Positions 34,818 through 44,197 of a DNA stretch of 64,000 nt are shown in pieces. The DNA is taken from positions 248,001 through 312,000 of the forward strand of contig CAWKNQ010000004.1 in assembly GCA_963850995.1 (NCBI GenBank). Direction: 5' to 3'. A program made the position numbers and the translations under genes. Each line of letters opens with the position of its first letter. Position 1 is the first letter of the stretch. The DNA comes from Gaiellasilicea sp963850995. GTDB taxonomy: Bacteria; Actinomycetota; Thermoleophilia; Gaiellales; Gaiellaceae. Under the pieces are notes generated by a model. That model did not search any database. It was not told the origin of the DNA and was given only the letters and a program-made list of their open reading frames with translations.

Positions 34818-36333
34818 GTCGTCGCAGGTCCACCGTCTCGTTGGCGAAGTCGACGCGGAGCGTGGCGCGACCGCGGCGGAGCTCGAGCGTGCGCGCCTCC
34901 TCGTCGACCGCGACCTCGAGCTCGCGCGGGAGCTCACGGCGGAGCCGGAGCAGGCGGACGTAGAGGTCCTCCGGCTCCGCCTGCGAGAGCCGCGACGCCT
35001 CGAAGCTGTCGCGGCCCTGCGGGTCGGGGACGTCGCCCGCGAAGCCGGCGAAGCCCGCGAACTCACGGCGGCGGCCCGCCCGGGTCGCGTCGGCGACGAA
35101 CGGGTCGATGTGGTCGGTGAAGAAGCGGAACGGAGCCGTCTCGCCCCACTCCTCGCCCTGGAAGAGGAGCGGCGTCAGCGGACTGAAGAGGACGACGGCG
35201 GCGGCGACCCGGCGCTTCGCCGCAGGCAGCCGGTCGCCGAGGGCGCGGTTGCCGACCTGGTCGTGGTTCTGCGCGCAGGCGACGATCTGCGCTCCCTCCG
35301 GGCGGGCGAGCTCGGCGGCGATGCTGGCCATCGAGCCGTCGAAGCTCGCGTAGTAGCCGTCCCGCTCGCCCGTCAGTGCGACGTGGAGCGCGTGGTGCAG
35401 GTTGTCGAGCCACATCGCGTCGTGGCCCCAGTCCGTGAGCGGCCTGAAGTCCGGCGGGCCGACCTCGCTGATCACGAGCGCCCGCGGGTTGGCGGCCCGG
35501 ACACGATCGGCCAGCTCGGCGAGCACGTGCCGGGGCGACTCGTCGTGCACGTGCGGCACCGAGTCGAGCCGCAGCCCGTCGACGCGGTAGTCGCGCACCC
35601 AGAGCTCGGCGTTCTGGATCGCCCACTCCCGCACGCCGGTCTGTGTGTAGTCGATCGTCTCGCCCCAGGGCGTCTCGGCGACGCGGTCGGTGCAGTATGG
35701 GCCGAAGGCCTTCAGCGCCTCGTTGCCGGGCCCGAGGTGGTTGTAGACGGCGTCGAGCACGACGACGAGTTCCTCCTGGTGGGCGGCGTCGACCAGCCGT
35801 GCGAGACCGTCCGGGCCGCCGTAGACCGGGTGCACGGCCGAGGTGTAGAGCCCGTCGTACCCCCAGCCGCGCGAGCCGGGGAAGGTGGCGACGGGCATCA
35901 GCTCGATCGCGGTCACGCCGAGCTCCCGCAGTGCCGCGAGGCGAGGGATGACCCCGTCGAAGGTGCCCTCCGGCGAGAAGGTGCCGACGTGGAGCTCGTA
36001 GAGGACGAGCTCCTCGAGCGCGAGGCTCGGGCCAGGCGCGATCCGGAACGCGCTCGTGTCGAGGATGCAGGAGGGCCCGAGCACGCCCGCCGGCTGCCAG
36101 CGCGAGCAGGGGTCGGGCCAGGCATTGCCGTCGTCGAGCACGAAGCGATAGTCGTCGCCGGGCGCCGCGGGCACGCCCGCGGCCCAGAAGCCGTCGCTCT
36201 CCTCAGCGAGCGGGTGATCGCCCGAGTCCAGCCGCACTGCCACCGAGCGCGCGTGCGGCGCCCACACGCGCATTCCGGCGAGACCGTCGTCGAGCGGGAC
36301 GGCCCCTAACGAGGCTGCGGTCACGGTCGCCAC
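34814..36333 (-). CDS. treZ: Malto-oligosyltrehalose trehalohydrolase; frame uncertain at the C terminus
   Basis: A GH13 subfamily 10 enzyme that releases trehalose from maltooligosyl-trehalose. Signature sequences: an N-terminal CBM48 domain ending in WPDPCSRWQPAGVLGPS, the barrel with LVVVLDAVYNHLGPGNEALKAFGPY, nucleophile GLRLDSVPHVHD, acid LVISEVGPPDFRPLTDWG, the TreZ-typical DAMWLDNLHHALHVALTGERDGYYASF and CAQNHDQVGNRALGDRL. GTG at 36333 has -10 TACGGT 6 nt upstream (leaderless). The end is abnormal: after VDFANETVDL the frame runs on through glgX without a stop until 34348. A TGA overlapping the glgX GTG (34814-34816) would fit the operon pattern but is out of frame by one base, so one base is probably missing or two added near 34820. 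Corrected length is about 505 aa. treY is absent. Confidence 0.88.
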
Positions 36334-36345
36334 GGCGCGACCGTA
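36334..36345 (-). promoter_or_regulatory. -10 box of the treZ-glgX operon, leaderless geometry
   Basis: Minus-strand TACGGT (36345-36340), 6 nt, then GTG at 36333. Confidence 0.45.
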
Positions 36346-36353
36346 GCGGAGAG

Positions 36354-37199
36354 CTACCGCGCGAGCGCCTCCTCCACCGCACGAGCCGTCAGCACCCGCG
36401 ACAGATGCCGCCGGAAGTCCGAGCTCGCCCAGGTGTCCGCGGGCGGGTCGGTGCCCGAGTCGGCCTGCTCGGCTGCGGCCGCGACGCCGTCCCGCGAGGC
36501 GCCCGCGAGCGCCTGCTCCACCGCGCTCGCGCGCAGCGGCACCTGGCCCATGTTCGTCAACCCGACGCGGGCGCTGCCGATCGTTCCGTTGCCTGACTCG
36601 ACAACGGCTGCGACGCCAACGGTCGCCCAGTCGAGCGAGCGCTGCCGGAACTTGACGTAAGACCAGCCGGCCGTGCCCGTCTTCGGGACCCGCACCTCGA
36701 CGATCAGCTCGTCGGGCGTGAGCGCCGTCTCGAAAAAACCGCGGAAGCACTCGCCCGCGCCGAGCACGCGCTCGCCACCGGGCCCGCGCGCGACGATCTG
36801 CGCGTCGAGCGTCAGGATGACCGTGGGCAGGTCCGCGGCGGGGTCGCAGTGCGCGAGGGAGCCGCCGATCGTGCCGCGGTGCCGGACCTGTGGGTCGCCG
36901 ACGAGCCCGGCCGCGTACGCGAGCACGGGACAGTGTTCCTGCACGAGCGCGTTCGCGTTGACGTCGTGATGGCGCGTCATCGCGCCGATCGCGAGGTGGT
37001 CGCCGCCGTCGCGCACGCCGGCCAGGTCGGAGACCCGGCCGAGGTCGATCAGCGTGGCGGGCCTGGCGAGGCGGACCTTCATCAGCGGCAGCAGGCTCTG
37101 GCCGCCGGCGAGGAGCTTCGGATCCTCCTTCGACCCGAGCAGCTCGATCGCGTGCTCGACCGACTCGGCGACCTCGTACTCGAACGGTGCGGGGATCAT
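36354..37199 (-). CDS. coxM: FAD-binding subunit of CO-dehydrogenase/xanthine-dehydrogenase-type hydroxylase
   Basis: A 281-residue medium subunit. The FAD-binding motifs KLLAGGQSLLPLMKVRLARP (AGGQS) and VRHRGTIGGSLAHCDPAADLP (TIGGS) are both present, followed by the C-terminal CO_deh_flav_C domain (SYVKFRQRSLDWATVGVAAVV). It accepts electrons from the [2Fe-2S] subunit and passes them to quinone or another acceptor. ATG at 37199 overlaps the coxL stop (ATGA). The gene order S-L-M is that of form II clusters. The long open frame to 40184 in the same frame is antisense-like shadow of coxL. Confidence 0.94.
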   Translation of the reverse strand: MIPAPFEYEVAESVEHAIELLGSKEDPKLLAGGQSLLPLMKVRLARPATLIDLGRVSDLAGVRDGGDHLAIGAMTRHHDVNANALVQEHCPVLAYAAGLVGDPQVRHRGTIGGSLAHCDPAADLPTVILTLDAQIVARGPGGERVLGAGECFRGFFETALTPDELIVEVRVPKTGTAGWSYVKFRQRSLDWATVGVAAVVESGNGTIGSARVGLTNMGQVPLRASAVEQALAGASRDGVAAAAEQADSGTDPPADTWASSDFRRHLSRVLTARAVEEALAR

Positions 37200-39592
37200 G
37201 ACTGCGCCTCCTGTGCCTCCTGGATGGCCCGCCAGACGCGCTCGGGCGTCGCGGGGCGTGGCATGTCGCGCACCCCGAGGTGAGCGAGCGCATCGATGAC
37301 GGCGTTGATCACCGCTGGCGGCGCCGCGATCGTCCCGGCCTCGCCGATCCCCTTCACCCCCATCGGGTTCGTTGGGCTCGGCGTGACCGTGTCGTGGACC
37401 TCGTACGGTGGAAGCTCCGGCGGCCCCGGAACGAGATAACTCGTCATCGTTCCGGTGGTGAGGTTTCCCTCCTCGTCGTAGATCGCCTCCTCGTAGAGCG
37501 CCTCGGAGATGCCCTGGGCGACGCCGCCGTGTACCTGCCCTTGCACAAGCATCGGGTTGAGCTGGACGCCGCAGTCGTCGACGGCGACGTAGCGGACGAT
37601 GTCGACCAGCCCCGTGTCCTGGTCGACCTCGACCACGCAGCAGTGGGCGCCGTTCGGCCAGCTGAAGTTGGGCGGGTCGTAGAGGTGCGTTGCCGCGAGG
37701 CCCGGCTCCATCTCGTCCGGCAGATTGTGCGCCGTCCAGGCGCTGAAGGCGAGCCCCTTGATCCCTACCGAGCGGTCGGTTCCCTTGACCGTGAACTCGC
37801 CGCCGGCGAAGTCGAGGTCCTCCTCGGCGCACTCGAGCTCGTGCGCGGCGAGTGTCTTCGCCTTGGCGAGGAGCTTCTCGCCCGCCTTGTAGAGCGCGAC
37901 AGAGCCGACCGCGACGCCGCGGCTGCCGTAGGTGTCCATCCCGAGCGGGGAGACGCTCGTGTCGCCCTGCAGCACCTCGACGTCGTCGTACTCGACGCCG
38001 AGCTGGTCGGCCACCACCTGCGCGAACACGGTCGCCGAGCCCTGACCGTGCGAGCAGACGCCGGTGACGGCGCGGACGGTGCCGGTCGGCATCAGCTCGA
38101 TCGTGGCCGAGTCCCACCCGCCGGCGGCGTAGTTCAGCGCCGAGAGCACGCGGGAGGGCGCGAGGCCGCACATCTCGATCCAGGTCGAGAAGCCGACGCC
38201 GAGCAGCTTGCGGTCGCCGCGTTCGCGCCGCTCGGCCTGCTCGGCCCGGATCGCCTCGTAGTCGAGCACCTCGAGGCAGCGCTCGAGCGTCCCCTCGTAG
38301 TCGGCCGAGTCGACCGTGAGGCCGCTCGCGATCGTGTAGTTGGGGAACTTGTCCGTCGGGATGAAGTTCTTCCGCCGCAGCTCGACCGGATCCATCTCGA
38401 GCTCGCGCGCGAGCGCGTCCATCGCCCGCTCGATCGCGTACGTCGCCTCGGGCCGCCCGGCGCCGCGATAGGCGTCGGTGAAGGTCTGGTTCGTGAACAC
38501 GTTCGTGTACTCGAGGTCGTACGCGTCGCACTCGTAGCACCCGTGATAGAGCCAGGCGCCGAGCATCGCGATCCCCGGCGAGACCAGGCCCAGGTACGCC
38601 CCCATCGAGACGTTCAGCTTCACCCGCACCGCCTTGAGGTCGCCGTCGCGGGTCGCCGCGAGCTCGATCTGCTGGAACATCTCGCGCCCGTGCAGGGTGG
38701 CGACGTAGTTCTCCGACCGCTCCTCGACCCACTTCACCGGGCGGTCGAGCTTCTTCGCGAGCGCGAGGCAGATCGCGTCCTCCGGGTAGCACTCGAGCTT
38801 CGAGCCGAAGCCCCCGCCGACGTCCGGCGCGACCACGCGCAGCTTCGCCTCCGGGATGCCGCACGTGATCACGAGCGTCGTCCGCAGGATGTGCGGGATC
38901 TGGGTCGAGCTGTAGACCGTGTACTCGCCCATGGCGCCGTTCGGGTCGACGACGACACCGCGCGGTTCGATCGCGTTCGGGATCAAGCGGGCGAGGTAGT
39001 ACTCCTCCTTGATCTTGACCAGGTCGGGGTCCTCGAAGAACGGCGCCGACGGACCACGCCGCGGCACGGGCGAGTCCGCCTCGATGCTCCAGCTGCCGGC
39101 GTCGTTCGTGCCGAACTCGTCGTGCACGAGCGGCGCGTCCCCCTCGAGCGCCTCTTTGATTCCGACCACGGCGGGCAGCGGCTCCCAGTCGACCTCGACC
39201 AGCTCGATCGCGTCCTTGGCGAGCGCGCGCGACTCGGCGACGACGACGGCGACGGCGTCGCCGACGTAGCGGGCCTTGTCCTTCGCGAGCGGGTGATGCT
39301 CGGGCTGCTTGAGCTGGTCGTTGATCGGCCAGGCCATGAAGAGCGGCGCTGCGAACTCGAGGTCCGCCCCGGTGTACGCCGCGACCACGCCCTCGAGCTC
39401 GAGCGCCTTCGAGACGTCGATCGAGGTGATCTTCGCGTGGGCGAAGGGGCTGCGGACGAGGCCGACCCAGAGCATCCCCGGCAGCGCGATGTTGTCGACG
39501 TACGTTCCCTGTCCGGTGATGAGCTCCGGGTCTTCCTTGCGGAGCTGGCTCGTGCCGACGAATCCGCTCGCCTCTTGCTCGGTGGTTGCCAT
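37196..39592 (-). CDS. coxL: Molybdopterin-binding large subunit, form II CO-dehydrogenase-like
   Basis: A 798-residue Mo hydroxylase large subunit. The active-site loop reads AYRGAGR (residues 374-380), the signature of form II (not form I, which has AYXCSFR), so CO as main substrate is not assured. Cofactor-contact blocks QIPHILRTTLVITCG, VVAPDVGGGFGSKL, CSHGQGSATVFAQVVADQLG, YGSRGVAVGSVAL and the base-containing PMGVKGIGEAGTIAAPPAVINAV are all intact. It assembles with CoxM and CoxS as a dimer of heterotrimers in the cytoplasm. ATG at 39592 has AGGGAG 6 nt upstream. Mo-cofactor genes are not in the window. Confidence 0.94.
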   Translation of the reverse strand: MATTEQEASGFVGTSQLRKEDPELITGQGTYVDNIALPGMLWVGLVRSPFAHAKITSIDVSKALELEGVVAAYTGADLEFAAPLFMAWPINDQLKQPEHHPLAKDKARYVGDAVAVVVAESRALAKDAIELVEVDWEPLPAVVGIKEALEGDAPLVHDEFGTNDAGSWSIEADSPVPRRGPSAPFFEDPDLVKIKEEYYLARLIPNAIEPRGVVVDPNGAMGEYTVYSSTQIPHILRTTLVITCGIPEAKLRVVAPDVGGGFGSKLECYPEDAICLALAKKLDRPVKWVEERSENYVATLHGREMFQQIELAATRDGDLKAVRVKLNVSMGAYLGLVSPGIAMLGAWLYHGCYECDAYDLEYTNVFTNQTFTDAYRGAGRPEATYAIERAMDALARELEMDPVELRRKNFIPTDKFPNYTIASGLTVDSADYEGTLERCLEVLDYEAIRAEQAERRERGDRKLLGVGFSTWIEMCGLAPSRVLSALNYAAGGWDSATIELMPTGTVRAVTGVCSHGQGSATVFAQVVADQLGVEYDDVEVLQGDTSVSPLGMDTYGSRGVAVGSVALYKAGEKLLAKAKTLAAHELECAEEDLDFAGGEFTVKGTDRSVGIKGLAFSAWTAHNLPDEMEPGLAATHLYDPPNFSWPNGAHCCVVEVDQDTGLVDIVRYVAVDDCGVQLNPMLVQGQVHGGVAQGISEALYEEAIYDEEGNLTTGTMTSYLVPGPPELPPYEVHDTVTPSPTNPMGVKGIGEAGTIAAPPAVINAVIDALAHLGVRDMPRPATPERVWRAIQEAQEAQS

Positions 39593-39601
39593 CCCGTCTC
39601 C

Positions 39602-40056
<455 letters not shown>

Positions 40057-40060
<4 letters not shown>

Positions 40061-40575
40061 GGCGAACCTCCCTCTCGTGGGCCGGGAACGGGATCAACGA
40101 GCTGGGGGACGGCGTCGGGCGCCGCGGAGCCCAGCTGCGCGCCGACGCAGCGCGCGAATTCGTCGACGAGGCGCGTCGACACATCGTGGATCAGCGCAGG
40201 CCGGCCGAGCTGGGCCGCCTGGCCGGAGAACTTGACGTCGGTGTCCATCGTCACGCGCGTACCGCCGCCGTCGATGCCCTCGAGCTGCGCATCGACCGCG
40301 GCGTAGACGCCGCCCTTGCCGCGCTTGTCGCGGCCGCGCACGGTGAGCCGGATGGAGCCGGCGGCGTTGTCCTGGTCGACGACGCTCACGTCATTGAGGA
40401 AGTCCATGCCGACGGGTCCGAGCCTCACGGCCATCGTCGTCTTCCAGGTGCCGTCGTCGACGACCTCGACGAGGGTGGCGCCGGGCATGCAGGACACCAC
40501 ACGCTCGGGATCGAGCAGCAGCTCGAGTGTCTCAAGGGGCGAAGCAGGCACGTCAAACTCGTGCTGGAGCTTCAT
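40057..40575 (-). CDS. coxG: CoxG-like SRPBCC protein
   Basis: A 172-residue START/SRPBCC-fold protein (MKLQHEFDVPASPLETLELLLDPERVVSCMPGATLVEVVDDGTW is the standard CoxG opening; GRDKRGKGGVYAAVDAQLEG and DVKFSGQAAQLGRPALIHDVSTRLVDEFA follow). CoxG proteins help attach CO dehydrogenase to the membrane or bind its quinone acceptor. It leads the coxGSLM operon; GGGAGG lies close before ATG. The divergent coxDE pair starts 61 nt away. Confidence 0.92.
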
Positions 40576-40636
40576 CTGCCTCCCGGGCCGACGGGAACGG
40601 TGACTACGCTACAACAGTGACGAGGGGGATGAGGCG

Positions 40637-41509
40637 GTGACGTTCCGCAGCCCGGACGAGCTCCAGGCCGCCCTCCGAGCGGAGTCGTACCTCGCCGACC
40701 ACAGCCTCTCCGTCGCGCTCCACCTCGCCCTTGCGATGCGCCGGCCGGTGCTGCTCGAGGGCGAGCCCGGCGTCGGCAAGACCGAGGTCGCGCGCACGCT
40801 CGCGCGCGTCCTCGACGCGGATCTGATCCGCCTTCAGTGCTACGAGGGCATCGACGCCGGCCAGGCGCTGTACGAGTGGGACTACGCGCGCCAGCTGCTC
40901 TACGCGCGGCTGCTGCAGTCGGGGGAGCTCGACGCCGACGCCGCCGTCGACCAGCTTTACGGCTCACGCTTCCTGCAGGAGCGGCCGCTACTCGCCGCGG
41001 TGCGCGCCGGCTCGCGCGCCGTCCTGCTCGTGGACGAGCTCGACCGCGCCGACGACGAGTTCGAGGCGTTCCTGCTCGAGACGCTCTCGGACTCCGCGGT
41101 CACGATCCCGGAGATCGGCACCGTCGGCTCGCCGGACGGCACCCGGCCCGCGGTCGTGATCACCTCGAACCGGACCCGCGAGCTGCACGACGCCCTCAAG
41201 CGGCGCTGCCTCTACCACTGGATCGACTATCCCGAGCCGGAGCGGGAGACCGAGATCATCCGCCTGCGCGTGCCGGCCGCGAGCGAGCATCTGGCCCGCT
41301 CAGTGGCCGCCGCCGTCGCACGCATGCGCGGCATGGACCTGCTCAAGCCGCCCGGCGCGGCCGAGGCGATCGACTGGGCCGAGGCGCTCAGCGTGCTCGA
41401 GCTCGACGAGGTGACGGAGGACGGCGCCCGCGCGACGCTGGGCTGGGCGCTCAAGAGCCACGACGACCTCCTCTCCGTGGAGGCGCGCCTCCCCGAGCTG
41501 CTCCCGTGA
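40637..41509 (+). CDS. coxD: MoxR-type AAA+ ATPase (CoxD)
   Basis: A 290-residue AAA+ chaperone. Walker A is LEGEPGVGKTEVA, Walker B AVLLVDELDRADDE, and sensor 1 VVITSNRTREL, as in the CoxD/MoxR group that matures the Mo active site (sulfuration and Cu insertion in form I). GTG at 40637 has GAGGGGG 9 nt upstream. It is transcribed divergently from coxG and followed after 4 nt by the VWA partner CoxE. Confidence 0.93.
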   Translation: MTFRSPDELQAALRAESYLADHSLSVALHLALAMRRPVLLEGEPGVGKTEVARTLARVLDADLIRLQCYEGIDAGQALYEWDYARQLLYARLLQSGELDADAAVDQLYGSRFLQERPLLAAVRAGSRAVLLVDELDRADDEFEAFLLETLSDSAVTIPEIGTVGSPDGTRPAVVITSNRTRELHDALKRRCLYHWIDYPEPERETEIIRLRVPAASEHLARSVAAAVARMRGMDLLKPPGAAEAIDWAEALSVLELDEVTEDGARATLGWALKSHDDLLSVEARLPELLP

Positions 41510-41513
41510 TCGC

Positions 41514-42599
41514 ATGAACGCGGTCTCCAGCGTTGTCGGCTTCGGCGGCGCGTTGCGGGAGGCCGGGCTCGCGGTCGGGACGGGTCGGCTGGTCGCGTTC
41601 CGCGAGGCGGTCGAGCTCCTGCCCGAGGAGGACCTCTACTGGGCCGGCCGGGCGACGCTCGTCGCCAGGCGCGAGGAGATTTCCGTCTACGACCGCGTCT
41701 TCCGCGCGTACTTCGGCGGCATCGCGCCGGTACGCGAGCCCGCTGCCCGGCCGGGCGTGCGGCTTCAGGTTGCGGGTGCGAGACCGCCGGACGGCGCCTC
41801 GACCGAGATCGAGGGAATCCCTGGTATCGCGCTCGCAAGCCCGGTCGAGGTGCTCCGGCACAAGAGCTTCGCGAGCTGCTCGGAGGAAGAGTTGGCCGAG
41901 CTTGCCCGCCTGATGAGCAGTCTCCGCCTGGCCGTGCCCGAGCGACGCACGCGGCGGAGAGGCCCGTCGCGGTCCGGGGACCCGGACCTGCGCCGGACAC
42001 TGCGACGGGCGCTCCGCACGGGCGGCGAGCCGTCCCTGCCCGCCTGGCGCGACCGCCGGCGGCGGCGTCGACGCCTGGTGCTGCTGCTGGACGTCTCGGG
42101 CTCGATGGCGGCGTACTCGCGCGCACTCGTCGTCTTCGCGCACGCAGCCCTGCGGGCCGACCAGCGGTTCGAGGCGTTCGCGTTCGGCACCCGGCTCACG
42201 CGGCTCACCCGTCCGCTCTCCACCGCGCGTCCGGACGAGGCGCTCCGCCGGGCGGCCGCGCAGACCGAAGACTGGGACGGCGGCACCCGGATCGGCGCCT
42301 CGCTGAAGGCGTTCCTCGACCAGTTCGGCCATCCCGGGCTCGCCCGGGGCGCGGTCGTCGTCATCTGCTCGGATGGGCTCGAGATCGGCGAGCCCGAGCT
42401 GGTGGCCGCGCAGATGCAGCGTCTGCACCGCCTCGCCTACAGGGTCGTCTGGCTCAACCCGCTCAAGGAGAGCCCGGACTACGTGCCGCTCGCGCGCGGG
42501 ATGAAGGCGGCGCTGCCGCAGGTCGACCTGTTCGCGAGCGGGCACAACCTGGAGAGCCTCGAGGCGACCGCCGAGGCGATCGCGCGGCTACGCGGCTAA
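41514..42599 (+). CDS. coxE: VWA-domain protein CoxE
   Basis: A 361-residue partner of the MoxR ATPase. The N-terminal half is helical, and an arginine-rich linker precedes the VWA domain whose MIDAS motif is DVSGSMAAYS near residue 195, with the further metal residues in the GGTRIGASL and CSDGLEIGEP blocks. The CoxD-CoxE pair maturates the molybdenum hydroxylase; their presence next to coxGSLM supports a functional enzyme. The TAA stop overlaps the stop of the convergent ABC-2 permease gene. Confidence 0.92.
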   Translation: MNAVSSVVGFGGALREAGLAVGTGRLVAFREAVELLPEEDLYWAGRATLVARREEISVYDRVFRAYFGGIAPVREPAARPGVRLQVAGARPPDGASTEIEGIPGIALASPVEVLRHKSFASCSEEELAELARLMSSLRLAVPERRTRRRGPSRSGDPDLRRTLRRALRTGGEPSLPAWRDRRRRRRRLVLLLDVSGSMAAYSRALVVFAHAALRADQRFEAFAFGTRLTRLTRPLSTARPDEALRRAAAQTEDWDGGTRIGASLKAFLDQFGHPGLARGAVVVICSDGLEIGEPELVAAQMQRLHRLAYRVVWLNPLKESPDYVPLARGMKAALPQVDLFASGHNLESLEATAEAIARLRG

Positions 42600-43363
42600 C
42601 CGGCGGCTTCGGCCTTGCGCAGGCCGCGCAGCGACCAGCCGCTGAGGAGTATGACGAGCCCCAGTCCGATCGCGAACGCGGCAGCGACATAGACCTCGTC
42701 CCCGGCGAGCATGCTCCGCACCGCCTCGAGCACATACGTGATCGGGTTCAACGTCGCGATCGTCTCGATCCAGCCGGTGAGAAGCTCGAGCGGCACGTAG
42801 ACGGGCGCAAAGAAGAGGATCAGGAAGACGGGCATCTGCATCACCGGCCCAGCCTGCATCGTGCGGAAGCGCATCGCGACGCCGGCGGCCCAGAGGACGC
42901 CGGCGACGTTGATCAGAAGCGCCAGGGCGTACATGCCGAAGACGTCGAGCGCACCGCCGAAGACGTTCATGCCGGCGACGAGCGCGACGACGGTGAGCAC
43001 CGTCGCCGTGAGCACCCAGCGCGAGGCAGCGGCGATCGCGTAGCCGAGGATGATCCCCGTCCGGTTCGGCGCAGCGAGCAGGAGCCGGCGCGCGAAACCC
43101 TGCTCGAAGTCACGTGCGATCCCGAAGCCGGTGAAGACGCCGCTGAAAGCGGCCGACTGGAGCAGGACGAAGCAGAACTGGAAGGCGGTGTACCCGGGCT
43201 CGTAGTCGAAACCGGGGATTTCGCTGACCTGCGAGAGGCCGCCGGCGAACGCGACGAAGAAAAAGAGCGGGAAGACCAGCGAGGGGAGCAGAAGGGACGG
43301 GTTCGTGAAGACGTTCTTCATCGTCCGCCACGCGACACCGTGCGCCACCGGCCAAAGCCTCAT
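42596..43363 (-). CDS. ABC-2 type transporter permease
   Basis: A 255-residue exporter permease of the DrrB/ABC-2 family. Six hydrophobic segments; opening VAHGVAWRTMKNVFTNPSLLLPSLVFPLFFFVAFAGG, then FGIARDFEQGFARRLLLAAPNR (amphipathic coupling helix), and the C-terminal NPITYVLEAVRSMLAG signature seen in drug and polysaccharide exporters. It is coupled to a paralogous permease upstream (ATGA 43360-43363), so the transporter is a heterodimer in the membrane with the ATPase at 44198. Confidence 0.92.
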   Translation of the reverse strand: MRLWPVAHGVAWRTMKNVFTNPSLLLPSLVFPLFFFVAFAGGLSQVSEIPGFDYEPGYTAFQFCFVLLQSAAFSGVFTGFGIARDFEQGFARRLLLAAPNRTGIILGYAIAAASRWVLTATVLTVVALVAGMNVFGGALDVFGMYALALLINVAGVLWAAGVAMRFRTMQAGPVMQMPVFLILFFAPVYVPLELLTGWIETIATLNPITYVLEAVRSMLAGDEVYVAAAFAIGLGLVILLSGWSLRGLRKAEAAG

Positions 43364-44136
43364 GTCCGGGCCAGCCTCTCTTTGAGGGCGAACGCGGCGA
43401 GCACCAGCGAGACCAGGGCGATCACGAGCGCCACACCGAACCCGAGCGCCAGTGCCTTTGCGTCCCAGCCGGTGATGATCAGGCTGCGCACGCACTCGAT
43501 CAGGTACGAGACGGGGTTGATCGTGGCGAGGAACCGGAACCAGTCGACGGTCATCAGGTCGCGCGGCGCGTTCATCGACGAGATGAACAGGAAGACGAAC
43601 AGCAGCGGGAAGAGGCCCTGGATCGCCTCGCCCGAGCCGGTGCGCAGTGCGAGGAAAGAGCCGAGAGCGCCGAAGCCGAGCGAGACGAGCGCCGCGAACA
43701 CGAGCAGGACGAGGATTCCCAGCGGCCCCGACGCGAAGTTGACGCCCAAGATCAGGCCGACCGCGACGTAGACCACGGCCTGGATCACACCCAGTACGAC
43801 GATCCCGGCGAGCTGGCCGCCGAGCAGCGCCGAGCCGCGCATAGAGGTCAGCGACAGCCGGTTGAGGAAGCCGGTCTGGATGTCGCGGGCGAGGTCGGTG
43901 CCGGCGTTCATCGTCGAGAAGAGCGCGCCCTGGATGAACGGGACCGCGAGCAAGAAGGCGAGGAACGAGTCGGTCGGGAAGCCGGGGAGCTCCGTCGAGG
44001 CCTTGAGGCCGGCGGCGTTCACGAGCATCAGCGTGAGCGGGAAGAGGATCGGCGGGATCGCGCTCGCCGGCTGGCGCGCCGTGCGCGTGACCGACCGGAG
44101 CGCGAGCGCGCCGACCTGGCTCGCAACCGCGCTCAC
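43360..44136 (-). CDS. ABC-2 type transporter permease
   Basis: A 258-residue paralogue of the following gene with the same architecture: LALRSVTRTARQPASAIPPILFPLTLMLV, DLARDIQTGFLNRLSLTSMRG as coupling region, and NPVSYLIECVRSLIITG. GTG at 44136 is the start. It is preceded by the ATPase gene with a 61-nt gap that holds a short hairpin. The substrate of the exporter is unknown; daunorubicin-like DrrAB systems are the nearest characterised relatives. Confidence 0.92.
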   Translation of the reverse strand: MSAVASQVGALALRSVTRTARQPASAIPPILFPLTLMLVNAAGLKASTELPGFPTDSFLAFLLAVPFIQGALFSTMNAGTDLARDIQTGFLNRLSLTSMRGSALLGGQLAGIVVLGVIQAVVYVAVGLILGVNFASGPLGILVLLVFAALVSLGFGALGSFLALRTGSGEAIQGLFPLLFVFLFISSMNAPRDLMTVDWFRFLATINPVSYLIECVRSLIITGWDAKALALGFGVALVIALVSLVLAAFALKERLART

Positions 44137-44150
44137 TGTGTTCCCGCTCC

Positions 44151-44171
44151 GGTGCCGGCAAAGCCGGCACC
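44151..44171 (-). other. Short intercistronic hairpin
   Basis: GGTGCCGGC (44151-44159), loop AAA, GCCGGCACC (44163-44171): a perfect 9-bp stem in the 61-nt gap between the ATPase stop and the first ABC-2 permease start. It has no T tract and probably acts as an mRNA processing or stability element. Confidence 0.45.
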
Positions 44172-44197
44172 TCCGCTAATGGCCGGCTCCGCCAAGT